Assembly: GCF_019455385.1 (NCBI RefSeq)
Contig: NZ_JACOFR010000024.1
Location: forward strand, 39,869 to 103,868
DNA length: 64,000 nt
From: Bradyrhizobium sp. BR 10289
Lineage (GTDB): Bacteria; Pseudomonadota; Alphaproteobacteria; Rhizobiales; Xanthobacteraceae
Direction: 5' to 3'
Below are positions 16,725 to 24,462 of the stretch, piece after piece. Below the pieces are notes generated by a model. The model did no database searches and was not told the DNA's origin. It worked only from the letters and a program-made list of their open reading frames with translations. Position numbers and translations under genes: made by a program. Every line of letters begins with the position of its first letter. Positions within the stretch are counted from its first letter, which is position 1.

Positions 16725-18962
16725 CTAGCTCGACAATGGCGTGTCGGCGACATCCAGCAGCGCCCCTAGCCCCTGTCGCAGTCGACCGGTCGCGGTGCTG
16801 TCGTTGGCGAGGGCAAAAACCAGGAGGGATCGGCCGGTCACCGCGTAAGCGTGCCCCAGCGCGAATTCTGCCGTCGGTGCATTCGGCTGATGGGTGTCGA
16901 TCAGCCCCAGCCAGCTTCGTCCGTCCGTGACGTCAGGCAAGACGAAATTCACGACGTCATGGTGCGCGTTGTAGACGAGGAGCAGTGTGGCATCCGAACC
17001 CCGGCGCTTGATTCCGGTCTCCTGGGCCCGTCCGTCGAGCAGCATGCCAAAGCATTTGGCATTGCCGTCCTGCCACTGTTCTGTCGTCATTTCCTCCCCC
17101 GACGGCGACAGCCACGTCACGTCCTTGACATCGAGCTCTTCGTTGTGGGAGCCGACCAGAAAGCGGCTGCGGTACAGGATCGGGAAGGCCTTGCGCGTGG
17201 CGATCAGCTTGCGCGTGAATTCACGCAGATTGCGGCCGCTCGCGGAGATGCCCATCCAGTTGAGCCATGTGGTCTCGTTGTCCTGCGCGTAGGCATTGTT
17301 GTTGCCGTTCTGGCTGTGGCCGAACTCGTCGCCGGCGAGCAGCATCGGTGTGCCGTGGGACAGCAGCGTGGTGGCGAGCAGATTGCGCTTCTGGCGCTCC
17401 CGCAGCGATATGATCTCGGGATCATCCGTCGGCCCCTCGGCGCCGCAATTCCACGAATGGTTGTTGCTGTGGCCGTCGCGATTGTTCTCGCCGTTCGCCT
17501 CGTTGTGCTTGTCGTTGTACGAGACGAGATCATTGAGATTGAAGCCGTCATGGGCGGTCACGAAGTTGACGCTCGCCCACGGCCTGCGACCACGCTTGTT
17601 GAAGAGATCCCCCGATCCGGAGACGCGTTTGGCAAGGTCGGCCAGCGTACCCGGATCGCCCTTCCAGAATGCGCGCACGGTGTCCCTGAACTTGTCGTTC
17701 CACTCGGCCCAGCCCGGGGGAAACTGGCCGACCTGGTAGCCGCCGGGTCCGATGTCCCAGGGCTCGGCGATCAGCTTGACGCTGGACAGCACGGGATCCT
17801 GCCGGCAGGCATCGAGGAAGCCGCCGCCTTCGTCGAAGCCGTAGGGCTCGCGTGCCAGGATGGTGGCGAGGTCGAAGCGGAAGCCGTCGACGCGCATCTC
17901 GGTCGCCCAGTAACGCAATGAATCGGCGACCAGCTGCAGCACGCGCGGATGCGAGAGGTTCACCGTGTTGCCGGTGCCGGTGTCGTTGATGTAATAGCGC
18001 GTCTGGTCCGGCATCAGCCGGTAATAACTGGCGTTGTCGATGCCCTTGAACGACAGGGTCGGACCGAGCTCGTTGCCTTCCGCGGTGTGATTGTAGACGA
18101 CGTCCAGAATGACCTCGATGCCGTGGGCGTGGAACTGGTTGACCATGGTCTTGAATTCGTTCGCGGATGGCGTCTTCAGGTAGCGCGGCTCGGGGGCGAA
18201 GAAGCCGATGGAGTTGTAGCCCCAGTAATTGCGCAGGCCTTTCTCGACCAGATAGCTGTCATCGACGAAGGCATGGATCGGCAGCAGCTCCGCACTCGTT
18301 ATTCCCAGCGAGCGCAGATAGGCGGGGATGTCGGCGTGCGCGAGCCCCGAGAACGTGCCGCGGTCTGCCTCCGGCACCAGCGGATGCAACTGGGTGAAGC
18401 CTTTGACGTGCATCTCGTAGACGATCGTCCGCTCCCACGGCACTTCGGGCTTGCGGGCAGCTCCCCAGGTGAAGGCGGGGTCGATGACCCTGCACTTCTG
18501 CATCAGCGGTGCGCTGTCGCGCTCGTCAAAGGAGAGATCCTTGTCGGCGTGGTCGAGCTGGTAACCGAACAGCTCCGGTCCCCAGCGCAATTGCCCGACC
18601 AGCTGCTTCGCATAGGGGTCGAGCACGAGCTTGTTCGGATTGAAGCGGTGCCCGGCATCGGGCTCGTAAGGGCCGTGGACGCGATAGCCGTAGACGGTGC
18701 CGGGGCGCGCCGAGGGCAGATAGCCGTGCCAGACTTCGTCGGTATATTCGGGAAGCTCGATCCGCTCGAGCTCGGTTTCGCCGTCGTCGTCGAACAGGCA
18801 CAGCTCGACCTTCGTGGCATGCGCTGAGAACAGCGCGAAGTTAACGCCGAATCCATCCCAGGTGGCGCCAAGCGGAAAGGGCCGCCCCTCGGTGATGCGC
18901 GAACGGCGCAGGCTCGACGCCGCCCGCGTCAGGGCGTCGTCGGTTTGTGTCTTCTGGTCCAT
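16725..18962 (-). CDS. glgX: Glycogen debranching enzyme GlgX
   Basis: A 745-residue GH13 isoamylase-type enzyme that hydrolyses alpha-1,6 branches of phosphorylase-limit glycogen. An N-terminal CBM48-like domain (RPFPLGATWDGFGVNFALFSAHATKVELCLFD) precedes the catalytic barrel, with VILDVVYNHTAEG, DGFRFDLATIL (nucleophile Asp), IAEPWD (acid/base Glu) and VTAHDGFNLNDLVSYNDKHN. ATG 18962 has a GGGGGCA purine-rich sequence upstream, also seen before the glycosyltransferase at 20472. It follows the DUF3606 gene by 23 bp, probably on the same EcfG-type transcript. Confidence 0.95.
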   Translation of the reverse strand: MDQKTQTDDALTRAASSLRRSRITEGRPFPLGATWDGFGVNFALFSAHATKVELCLFDDDGETELERIELPEYTDEVWHGYLPSARPGTVYGYRVHGPYEPDAGHRFNPNKLVLDPYAKQLVGQLRWGPELFGYQLDHADKDLSFDERDSAPLMQKCRVIDPAFTWGAARKPEVPWERTIVYEMHVKGFTQLHPLVPEADRGTFSGLAHADIPAYLRSLGITSAELLPIHAFVDDSYLVEKGLRNYWGYNSIGFFAPEPRYLKTPSANEFKTMVNQFHAHGIEVILDVVYNHTAEGNELGPTLSFKGIDNASYYRLMPDQTRYYINDTGTGNTVNLSHPRVLQLVADSLRYWATEMRVDGFRFDLATILAREPYGFDEGGGFLDACRQDPVLSSVKLIAEPWDIGPGGYQVGQFPPGWAEWNDKFRDTVRAFWKGDPGTLADLAKRVSGSGDLFNKRGRRPWASVNFVTAHDGFNLNDLVSYNDKHNEANGENNRDGHSNNHSWNCGAEGPTDDPEIISLRERQKRNLLATTLLSHGTPMLLAGDEFGHSQNGNNNAYAQDNETTWLNWMGISASGRNLREFTRKLIATRKAFPILYRSRFLVGSHNEELDVKDVTWLSPSGEEMTTEQWQDGNAKCFGMLLDGRAQETGIKRRGSDATLLLVYNAHHDVVNFVLPDVTDGRSWLGLIDTHQPNAPTAEFALGHAYAVTGRSLLVFALANDSTATGRLRQGLGALLDVADTPLSS

Positions 18963-18985
18963 ATCTGCCCCCAATGAAAGTCGGT

Positions 18986-19270
18986 TCAGGATGCCGGTGC
19001 GGTTGCGGCGATCTCGCCCGACGCCTGCTCGCCGGCCGCGGTCGAAGCGATCACGGCGGCAGGAGGCACGTCGGCCGGCCTCGGCAGCGCGTTGGCGCGC
19101 TGCAGGGCGGCTTCCTTGCTGATGGCGGCGAGCGAGTTGCCGATCCGTCCGACGATCGCGGTCAGTTCGGCATCGGAAAGGCCGAGACGTTTCCTGACGA
19201 GGCGCATCTGAACGCGGTCGGTGAGGTCGAGCTTGTTGCGGATCGGCTTGGGTATCGAGCGGCGCATCAT
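18986..19270 (-). CDS. Small DUF3606-like protein
   Basis: A 94-residue protein. Its central part (DLTDRVQMRLVRKRLGLSDAELTAIVGRIGNSLAAI) has the pattern of DUF3606: a helix, a GLS-type turn, and a VG-S end. The Ala/Pro-rich tail is low complexity. ATG 19270 has AGGAG a few bases upstream; ATG 19267 is also possible. DUF3606 proteins are small and of unknown function, common in Rhizobiales and often stress-induced. An EcfG-type promoter directly upstream and glgX directly downstream fit a role in general stress and stationary phase. Confidence 0.7.
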   Translation of the reverse strand: MMRRSIPKPIRNKLDLTDRVQMRLVRKRLGLSDAELTAIVGRIGNSLAAISKEAALQRANALPRPADVPPAAVIASTAAGEQASGEIAATAPAS

Positions 19271-19292
19271 GGCGACTCCTGTGTGGAATCGT

Positions 19293-19317
19293 AACTGTTG
19301 CTCGATGCTTCCGTTCC
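19293..19317 (-). promoter_or_regulatory. EcfG-type general stress promoter
   Basis: On the minus strand GGAAC (19317-19313) is followed after exactly 16 bases by AGTT (19296-19293). The alphaproteobacterial EcfG sigma consensus is GGAAC-N16/17-CGTT, so eight of nine positions match. The spacing to the DUF3606 start (22 bases from the -10) is right for a promoter. Confidence 0.6.
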
Positions 19318-19335
19318 CGCGCGGGGAAGAAGTCG

Positions 19336-20472
19336 TCAGACTGCGGCCGCGACGCCGAGCTCCACGGCGGCGGGAGGTAGCGGCATCCTGATCGCGCCCT
19401 CCGCCTCCGGCAGTGCGCGGACTTCGATGGCCGGTGTCTGACGCAGCGCCGGCAGCCGGCGATAGGCGGCGACATAATCCCTCACCATGCGTTCGGCCGT
19501 GAAGCGCTGCTCGAACTGCCTGCGGATCGCCCGCCGGTCCAGCGTGCCGGCCGCGTTCGCCGCCGCGACCGCCTCGTCAAGGGTATTCACGACGAAGCCG
19601 CTGACGCCGTGATCGATCACTTCCGGCACCGAGCCGTGGGCGAGGGCGATGACCGGCGTGCCGCAGGCCATCGCCTCGATCATGACGAGACCGAATGGCT
19701 CCGGCCAGCAGATCGGGAACAGCAGCGCGCGGGCGTTTCCGAGGAAGTCGGCCTTCTGGAATTCGTTGATCTCGCCGATAAACTCGACGTTTGGATGGGC
19801 CGCCACCATTGGCGCGATGACCTGGTCCCAGTAGCGCTGATCGGCGGCGTCGATCTTGGCCGCCATTTTCAGGGGTACGCCGGTTCTTGCCGCGATCTCG
19901 ATGGCCTTGTCCGGCCCCTTCTCCGGCGAGATGCGTCCGAGGAACGCGAAATAGTCGCCAGACGGCGAGTCCCGATAGGGGAGCACGTTCTCGGGCAGGC
20001 CGTGAAGCACCGTGCCGAGCCAGTTGACCGGTGGCATCGGCCGGCGTTGCGCGTCCGAGATCGAGACCAGCGGAGGCTCGGGGAAGGCGGAGTAGAACGG
20101 CACGAGGTCGGGCAGGTCGAGCCGGCCGTGCAAGGTGGTGAGGATGCGGTCGGCATAGGGACGCATCAGGGGGTAGTGCAGATGGTCGATGTGAAAATGA
20201 AGCACGTCGAACTCGCCGGCGCGCTTGGCCACCTTGTCCAGCATCATGATGTGATGCGGCGTCATGTCCTTGACCGAGGGATCGAGGCGCAGTGCCATTT
20301 TCGAGCACGGCACCAGTTCGGCGGACGTGATCGAATCGCCGCTCGCGAACAGCGTGACGTCATGCCCCTGCCGCACCAGCTCTTCGGTCAGGTAGGACAC
20401 GATCCGCTCGGTTCCGCCGTACAGCCGCGGCGGGCAGCTCTCGGCCAGCGGAGCGATCTGCGCGATTTTCAT
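19336..20472 (-). CDS. Glycosyltransferase family 4
   Basis: A 378-residue GT-B glycosyltransferase. The N-terminal acceptor domain has the loop PPRLYGGTERIVSYLTEELVRQGHDVTLFASGDS, and the C-terminal donor domain has FLGRISPEKGPDKAIEIA and WPEPFGLVMIEAMACGTPVIALAHGSVPEVI (E-x7-E type motif). ATG 20472 was chosen over 20484 because GGGGGCA lies just upstream and the fold starts at MKIAQIAPL. It sits 21 bp after glgA, suggesting work on glycogen or a related alpha-glucan, but the donor and acceptor are not known. Confidence 0.88.
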   Translation of the reverse strand: MKIAQIAPLAESCPPRLYGGTERIVSYLTEELVRQGHDVTLFASGDSITSAELVPCSKMALRLDPSVKDMTPHHIMMLDKVAKRAGEFDVLHFHIDHLHYPLMRPYADRILTTLHGRLDLPDLVPFYSAFPEPPLVSISDAQRRPMPPVNWLGTVLHGLPENVLPYRDSPSGDYFAFLGRISPEKGPDKAIEIAARTGVPLKMAAKIDAADQRYWDQVIAPMVAAHPNVEFIGEINEFQKADFLGNARALLFPICWPEPFGLVMIEAMACGTPVIALAHGSVPEVIDHGVSGFVVNTLDEAVAAANAAGTLDRRAIRRQFEQRFTAERMVRDYVAAYRRLPALRQTPAIEVRALPEAEGAIRMPLPPAAVELGVAAAV

Positions 20473-20493
20473 GTGTGCCCCCAATTGCCCTGT

Positions 20494-21903
20494 CTAGATC
20501 GATGCTTTGTAGAGCTCGGCGTAGGATCTGGCGGACTGGCTCCAGCTGAAGGCCTGCGCCATGGCAGCCCTGCGCATGTGATCGAGCCGATCCTTCATGC
20601 CGAAGGTCGAGAAGGCGCGGCACAGGCTTCCGAGGAAGCCGGGTGCCGAGGCGCGGTCGAACAGGAAGCCGGTCTCCCCGTCGAGGATGGTCTCGGCAAG
20701 ACCGCCGGTGCGATGGCCGATTGGCAGGGAGCCGAAGCGCTGGGCGTACATCTGGCTGAGCCCGCAGGGCTCGAAGCGCGACGGCATCAGTGTGAAGTCG
20801 CTGCCGGCGAAGATCTTCCGGGCTTCCGCGTCATCGAAGCCGATCTTCACGGCAATCGATCGCGGCGCGCGAGCCTGCGCCTGGAGCAGGGCCTGCTCGA
20901 ACTGGGGCTCGCCCTTGCCGGTGACGACGATCTGGCCGCCGGCATCGACGATCGTCTGCACGCTCTCGATCACGAGGTCGACGCCCTTCTGGTGAACGAG
21001 GCGCGCGACGAGCGCGAACAGGGGACCTCGGGACACCGCCAGGCCGAACTGGTCCCTGACGTCGTCGGCGTTCAGGGAGCGCTCCGCCCAGTCCCCGGCC
21101 CCGAACGGCTGGAGCAGCGAGGAGCACGTTCGCGGATCCCAGCTCTCGTCGATCCCGTTGAGAATGCCGGACAGCTGGTTGCGGTCGGCGCGCTGCCGCA
21201 GCAATCCTTCGAGGCCGCAGCCGAACTCGGCGGTGGTGATCTCCTTTGCATAAGTCTGGCTGACCGTCGTCAGGTGCGAGGCATAGACGAGACCGGACTT
21301 GATGAAGGAAAGCTGGTTGTAGAATTCGACGCCGTCGATGTTGAAACTGGCCTCGGGAATCCCGAGCGGTGCCAGCGAGCTGCGGTCGAACACGCCCTGA
21401 TAGGCCAGATTATGGATCGTGAAGACCGTTGGAATGTGCGCATAGTGCCATTCCAGATAACCGGGGATCAGCGCGCATTGCCAATCGTTGGCGTGGACGA
21501 GGTCAGCGGCCCATTCCGTGTCGACCAAGCCCCTCGCAAGCTGCGCGGCAGCGTAGGAAAAGGCAGCGAACCGCACATTGTTGTCGCCCCAGTCGGCCCC
21601 ACGGCCGTCGGCATACGGCGTGCCGTCCCGCTCGTACAGCTCCGGGCAGCGGACCACGTAATATGCCAGGCCATCCGCGGTGTGCCCGAGATCGACCTCG
21701 AACGCCGGCAGAGCGGCGAACGACGGGCATCGCCCCACGGTTCTGCGATCGTGCAGGCCACGCAGGACAGAAGGATAGCCAGGGATGATGACGCGTACGT
21801 CAGCAAAATCGCGTAAGGCGCGCGGCAGAGCCGCGGAGACGGCGGCGAGACCGCCAACTTGAACGAAGTCTGCGACTTCGGGCGTGGCGAACAGGATACG
21901 CAT
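20494..21903 (-). CDS. glgA: Glycogen synthase
   Basis: A 469-residue GT5 enzyme. The N-terminal ADP-glucose contact usually KTGGLGDV is VQVGGLAAVS here, a variant. HANDWQCALIP, FTIHNLAYQGVF and the C-terminal VARLVHQKGVDLVIE, and FTLMPSRFEPCGLSQMYAQRFGSLPIGHRTGGLAETI are all typical. It transfers glucose from a nucleotide sugar to the alpha-1,4-glucan end. It is the first gene of the block, divergent from treZ. No glgC or glgB is present in the window. Confidence 0.92.
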   Translation of the reverse strand: MRILFATPEVADFVQVGGLAAVSAALPRALRDFADVRVIIPGYPSVLRGLHDRRTVGRCPSFAALPAFEVDLGHTADGLAYYVVRCPELYERDGTPYADGRGADWGDNNVRFAAFSYAAAQLARGLVDTEWAADLVHANDWQCALIPGYLEWHYAHIPTVFTIHNLAYQGVFDRSSLAPLGIPEASFNIDGVEFYNQLSFIKSGLVYASHLTTVSQTYAKEITTAEFGCGLEGLLRQRADRNQLSGILNGIDESWDPRTCSSLLQPFGAGDWAERSLNADDVRDQFGLAVSRGPLFALVARLVHQKGVDLVIESVQTIVDAGGQIVVTGKGEPQFEQALLQAQARAPRSIAVKIGFDDAEARKIFAGSDFTLMPSRFEPCGLSQMYAQRFGSLPIGHRTGGLAETILDGETGFLFDRASAPGFLGSLCRAFSTFGMKDRLDHMRRAAMAQAFSWSQSARSYAELYKASI

Positions 21904-22237
21904 TCGCTAGGCCCACCGACCGGCACAACAGTGGTCTTTGCCAACCATCTTTGAATTCCAAGGGCGCTTCCTCAGCGAAGCGCTATCCTTGAAATTCTGC
22001 GGCGCAACAAAGGTTCCTAAAGGCCGCTAGCAACTGTGCTTTTTTTAAGGTCGGTGCAAAAGTGTACACACGTGACCTGACTCCTGCGGCGCGCCGCGTC
22101 CTGCGCGATCCGACGCGGGATGCCGCTCGGCAGTCCGGATGACTTGCGAGGAACGATTGCTCTGAAGCGTGCTTCTCGTCCCCGAGCATGCTTAAGCGAA
22201 CGTTACCGCCGTCGGGCCCAACGCGATCGGCTCAAGC
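21904..22237. other. Intergenic region between divergent glgA and treZ
   Basis: These 334 bases hold the two opposed promoters. An A/T tract (TTTTTTTAAGG) is near 22040. A GGAAC word occurs on each strand (near 22010 on the minus and 22151 on the plus strand), as in an EcfG -35, but neither has a convincing CGTT at 16-17 bases. No gene is seen. Confidence 0.5.
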
Positions 22238-24106
22238 ATGTCCACTCCGGAAGATGCGAGCGCGAAAGGCGGACTGGGTTTGAATCAAACGATGGGAATG
22301 GCTGGACAGGCCCGGCGCCACGGCCCTCAGATCCTCGATCATGGGGTCATCTTCAGCCTCTGGGCGCCGTCTGCCCATTCGGTCGAGTTGCTGGAGGCCG
22401 GTCGGCCGCCGCAAAAGATGCCGCGCGATGCCGAGGGCTGGCATCAGCTTCTCAGCCCGACGGCGCATGTCGGCACGCGCTATCAGTTCCGGATCAACAG
22501 CGACCTGGTCGTCCCCGACCCGGCCTCGTTCTTTCAGCCCGATGATGTCGGCGCGCCGAGCGAGGTCGTGGATACCGCCGTGTTGCGGGATTCCATCCTC
22601 TATTCGGGTCGTCCCTGGGCCGAAGCCGTCATTTACGAGATTCACGTCGGGACCTTCAGCGCGGAGGGGACCTACGCCGGCGTCGAGAAGCGGCTGCCCT
22701 ATCTGCGCGATCTCGGCATCACCGCCATCGAGCTGATGCCGCTCAACGATGTCCCCGGCCGGCACAATTGGGGCTATGACGGTGTGCTGCTGAATGCGCC
22801 CAATGCGCGCTATGGCAGGCCACAGGATCTCAAGCGCCTGTTGCGGGCAGCTCATGCCCTCGACATCATGGTCTATCTGGATGTGGTCTATAACCACTTC
22901 GGGCCGCAACTGAACTATCTGCACAGCTACGCCGAGAACTTCTTCACGGCCCGCCATACGACGGGTTGGGGTCCGGCTGTGAACCTCGAGGGACCGGACG
23001 GCGCGTTCGTGCGCGAGTTCCTGATCGAGAACGCGCTGATGTGGCTGCGCGACTATGGTTTCGACGGGCTTCGGTTCGACGCGGTCCACGCTCTCAAGGA
23101 CGATTCCGATCGGCACTTCCTGGTCGAACTTGCCGAGACCGTGCGCCATCAGCTACCGGGCCGGCGCGTGCACCTGATGCTGGAAAACGAGGCCAATCAG
23201 GCGCATCTGCTCGACCGTCAAGCAGGCGAGGCCAGATACTACGACGCACAATGGGGCGACGATTTCCACAATGCGCTGCACGTCCTGCTGACCGGGGAGG
23301 ACGAAGGCTATTATCGCGCCTTTGCCGACAAGCCGCTCGAGCACCTCGCGCGATCCCTCGCGGAGGGCTTTGCCTACCAGGGTGAAGTCTTTCCACTGCA
23401 CGATGCACCGCGCGGCGAACCCAGCGCTCACCTTCCGCCGGAAGCCACGATCTTCTTCGCGCAGAACCACGATCAGATCGGAAACCGCGCTTTGGGAGAG
23501 CGACTGTCGAGATTGGTCGGCCCCGAAGAGCTCGGGCAGGCCATGGCGCTCGTCTTGCTCAATCCGCACATACCGATGCTGTTCATGGGGGAGGAGGCGG
23601 CCGCCGAAACACCTTTCCTGTTCTTTGCCGACTGGGCGGGCGAAGCTGCCGAGTTGACGCGCGAAGGGCGTCGCAAGGAGTTTTCGCACTTCAAGTCCTT
23701 TTCGACCCCGGAGATGCGGGCTCGGATTCCGGACCCGTGCGACGAGAGCACCTTTCAGGCCTCAAAGCTCGACTGGAGCAGCATCGACCTGTCTCCCACC
23801 AGCGCCAGGTTCCGAGCCCTGACCAAGCAATTGCTGACGATCCGGCGTGATAAGATCGTGCCGCTGATCAAACGCGGGTTTGTTTCGGCGCAGCGTACAC
23901 TCATCGGCGACGATGCTGGTGCGGGCGGCGTGGACGTGCGCTGGCGAACCGCGCAAGGCGACACCCTGCAGATCGCCGCCAACTTTAGCGAGCGGCGGCT
24001 GCCTATGCCGGACTTGACGGCGGGCGGATGCCTGTGGCGCGGAGGCCCGGGTGACACGCAGTCGCTCCTGCCGGGCGACATTATCGTGCAGCTTGGTTCA
24101 GCCTGA
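22238..24106 (+). CDS. treZ: Malto-oligosyltrehalose trehalohydrolase
   Basis: A 622-residue GH13 enzyme that releases trehalose from maltooligosyl-trehalose. The N-terminal CBM48-like domain (GVIFSLWAPSAHSVELL) precedes the barrel, with YEIHVGTFSAEGTY, LMPLNDVPGRHNWGYDGV, VYLDVVYNHFGP, DGLRFDAVHALKD (nucleophile Asp), HLMLENEAN (Glu) and FAQNHDQIGNRALGERL, all typical of TreZ. The partner synthase treY is not in the window. Together with glgX and glgA it suggests conversion of glycogen-derived dextrins to trehalose under stress. Confidence 0.94.
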   Translation: MSTPEDASAKGGLGLNQTMGMAGQARRHGPQILDHGVIFSLWAPSAHSVELLEAGRPPQKMPRDAEGWHQLLSPTAHVGTRYQFRINSDLVVPDPASFFQPDDVGAPSEVVDTAVLRDSILYSGRPWAEAVIYEIHVGTFSAEGTYAGVEKRLPYLRDLGITAIELMPLNDVPGRHNWGYDGVLLNAPNARYGRPQDLKRLLRAAHALDIMVYLDVVYNHFGPQLNYLHSYAENFFTARHTTGWGPAVNLEGPDGAFVREFLIENALMWLRDYGFDGLRFDAVHALKDDSDRHFLVELAETVRHQLPGRRVHLMLENEANQAHLLDRQAGEARYYDAQWGDDFHNALHVLLTGEDEGYYRAFADKPLEHLARSLAEGFAYQGEVFPLHDAPRGEPSAHLPPEATIFFAQNHDQIGNRALGERLSRLVGPEELGQAMALVLLNPHIPMLFMGEEAAAETPFLFFADWAGEAAELTREGRRKEFSHFKSFSTPEMRARIPDPCDESTFQASKLDWSSIDLSPTSARFRALTKQLLTIRRDKIVPLIKRGFVSAQRTLIGDDAGAGGVDVRWRTAQGDTLQIAANFSERRLPMPDLTAGGCLWRGGPGDTQSLLPGDIIVQLGSA

Positions 24107-24349
24107 TATTGCGGATCGGTCCGCGCCTGCTTCTGGCGATGTTGGCATCATGCCACTGTTTTGCCCGACGGGTCAAGCGAAAATTCGTAAAATCGGAAAT
24201 TCTTCAGGCCGAGCCGCCAGGTCATTGATATTGCTGGCGCCGGCTACTGTGCATGGGGTTGTTTTCGAATTTTGTCAGTCGGGCCAGAAGCTGCGGCGGG
24301 TTTTGGGAGCCGCAGACCCACGCAGGTCAGCAATGCCCGCCTTGGCGTC
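24107..24349. other. Non-coding stretch after treZ
   Basis: No gene is seen. The segment 24150-24185, around TTTTGCCCGACGGGTCAAGC, looks like a dispersed intergenic sequence I associate with Bradyrhizobium genomes; this is from memory and low certainty. It contains the inverted repeat GCCCGACGGGT-like core. Confidence 0.3.
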
Positions 24350-24399
24350 TTGACAATTCGCGCATCGTCGAAATATTTTATACTTAAAATAATTCGACG
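24350..24399 (+). promoter_or_regulatory. Promoter overlapped by a 14-bp inverted repeat operator
   Basis: TTGACA (24350-24355) is followed after 18 bases by TATTTT (24374-24379). CGTCGAAATATTTT (24366-24379) and AAAATAATTCGACG (24386-24399) are inverted repeats matching at 13 of 14 positions around a 6-base spacer. A dimeric repressor bound here would cover the -10 and start point of the downstream CoA-hydroxylase operon. No regulator gene is adjacent. Confidence 0.6.
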
Positions 24400-24462
24400 G
24401 CTGGCATTCCTTTCTTGTGATTGCAGCTCGGCAAAAGGCGCGGCGCGCGAAAGCGAGGGATC

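Noticed and set aside
19609..21816. A 735-codon open frame on the plus strand across the glycosyltransferase and glgA
   Set aside because: It spans two clear GT-B genes on the other strand, and its sequence has no recognisable motif.
21904..22237. EcfG promoters for glgA and treZ
   Set aside because: GGAAC words are present but no CGTT-like -10 lies at 16-17 bases on either strand.
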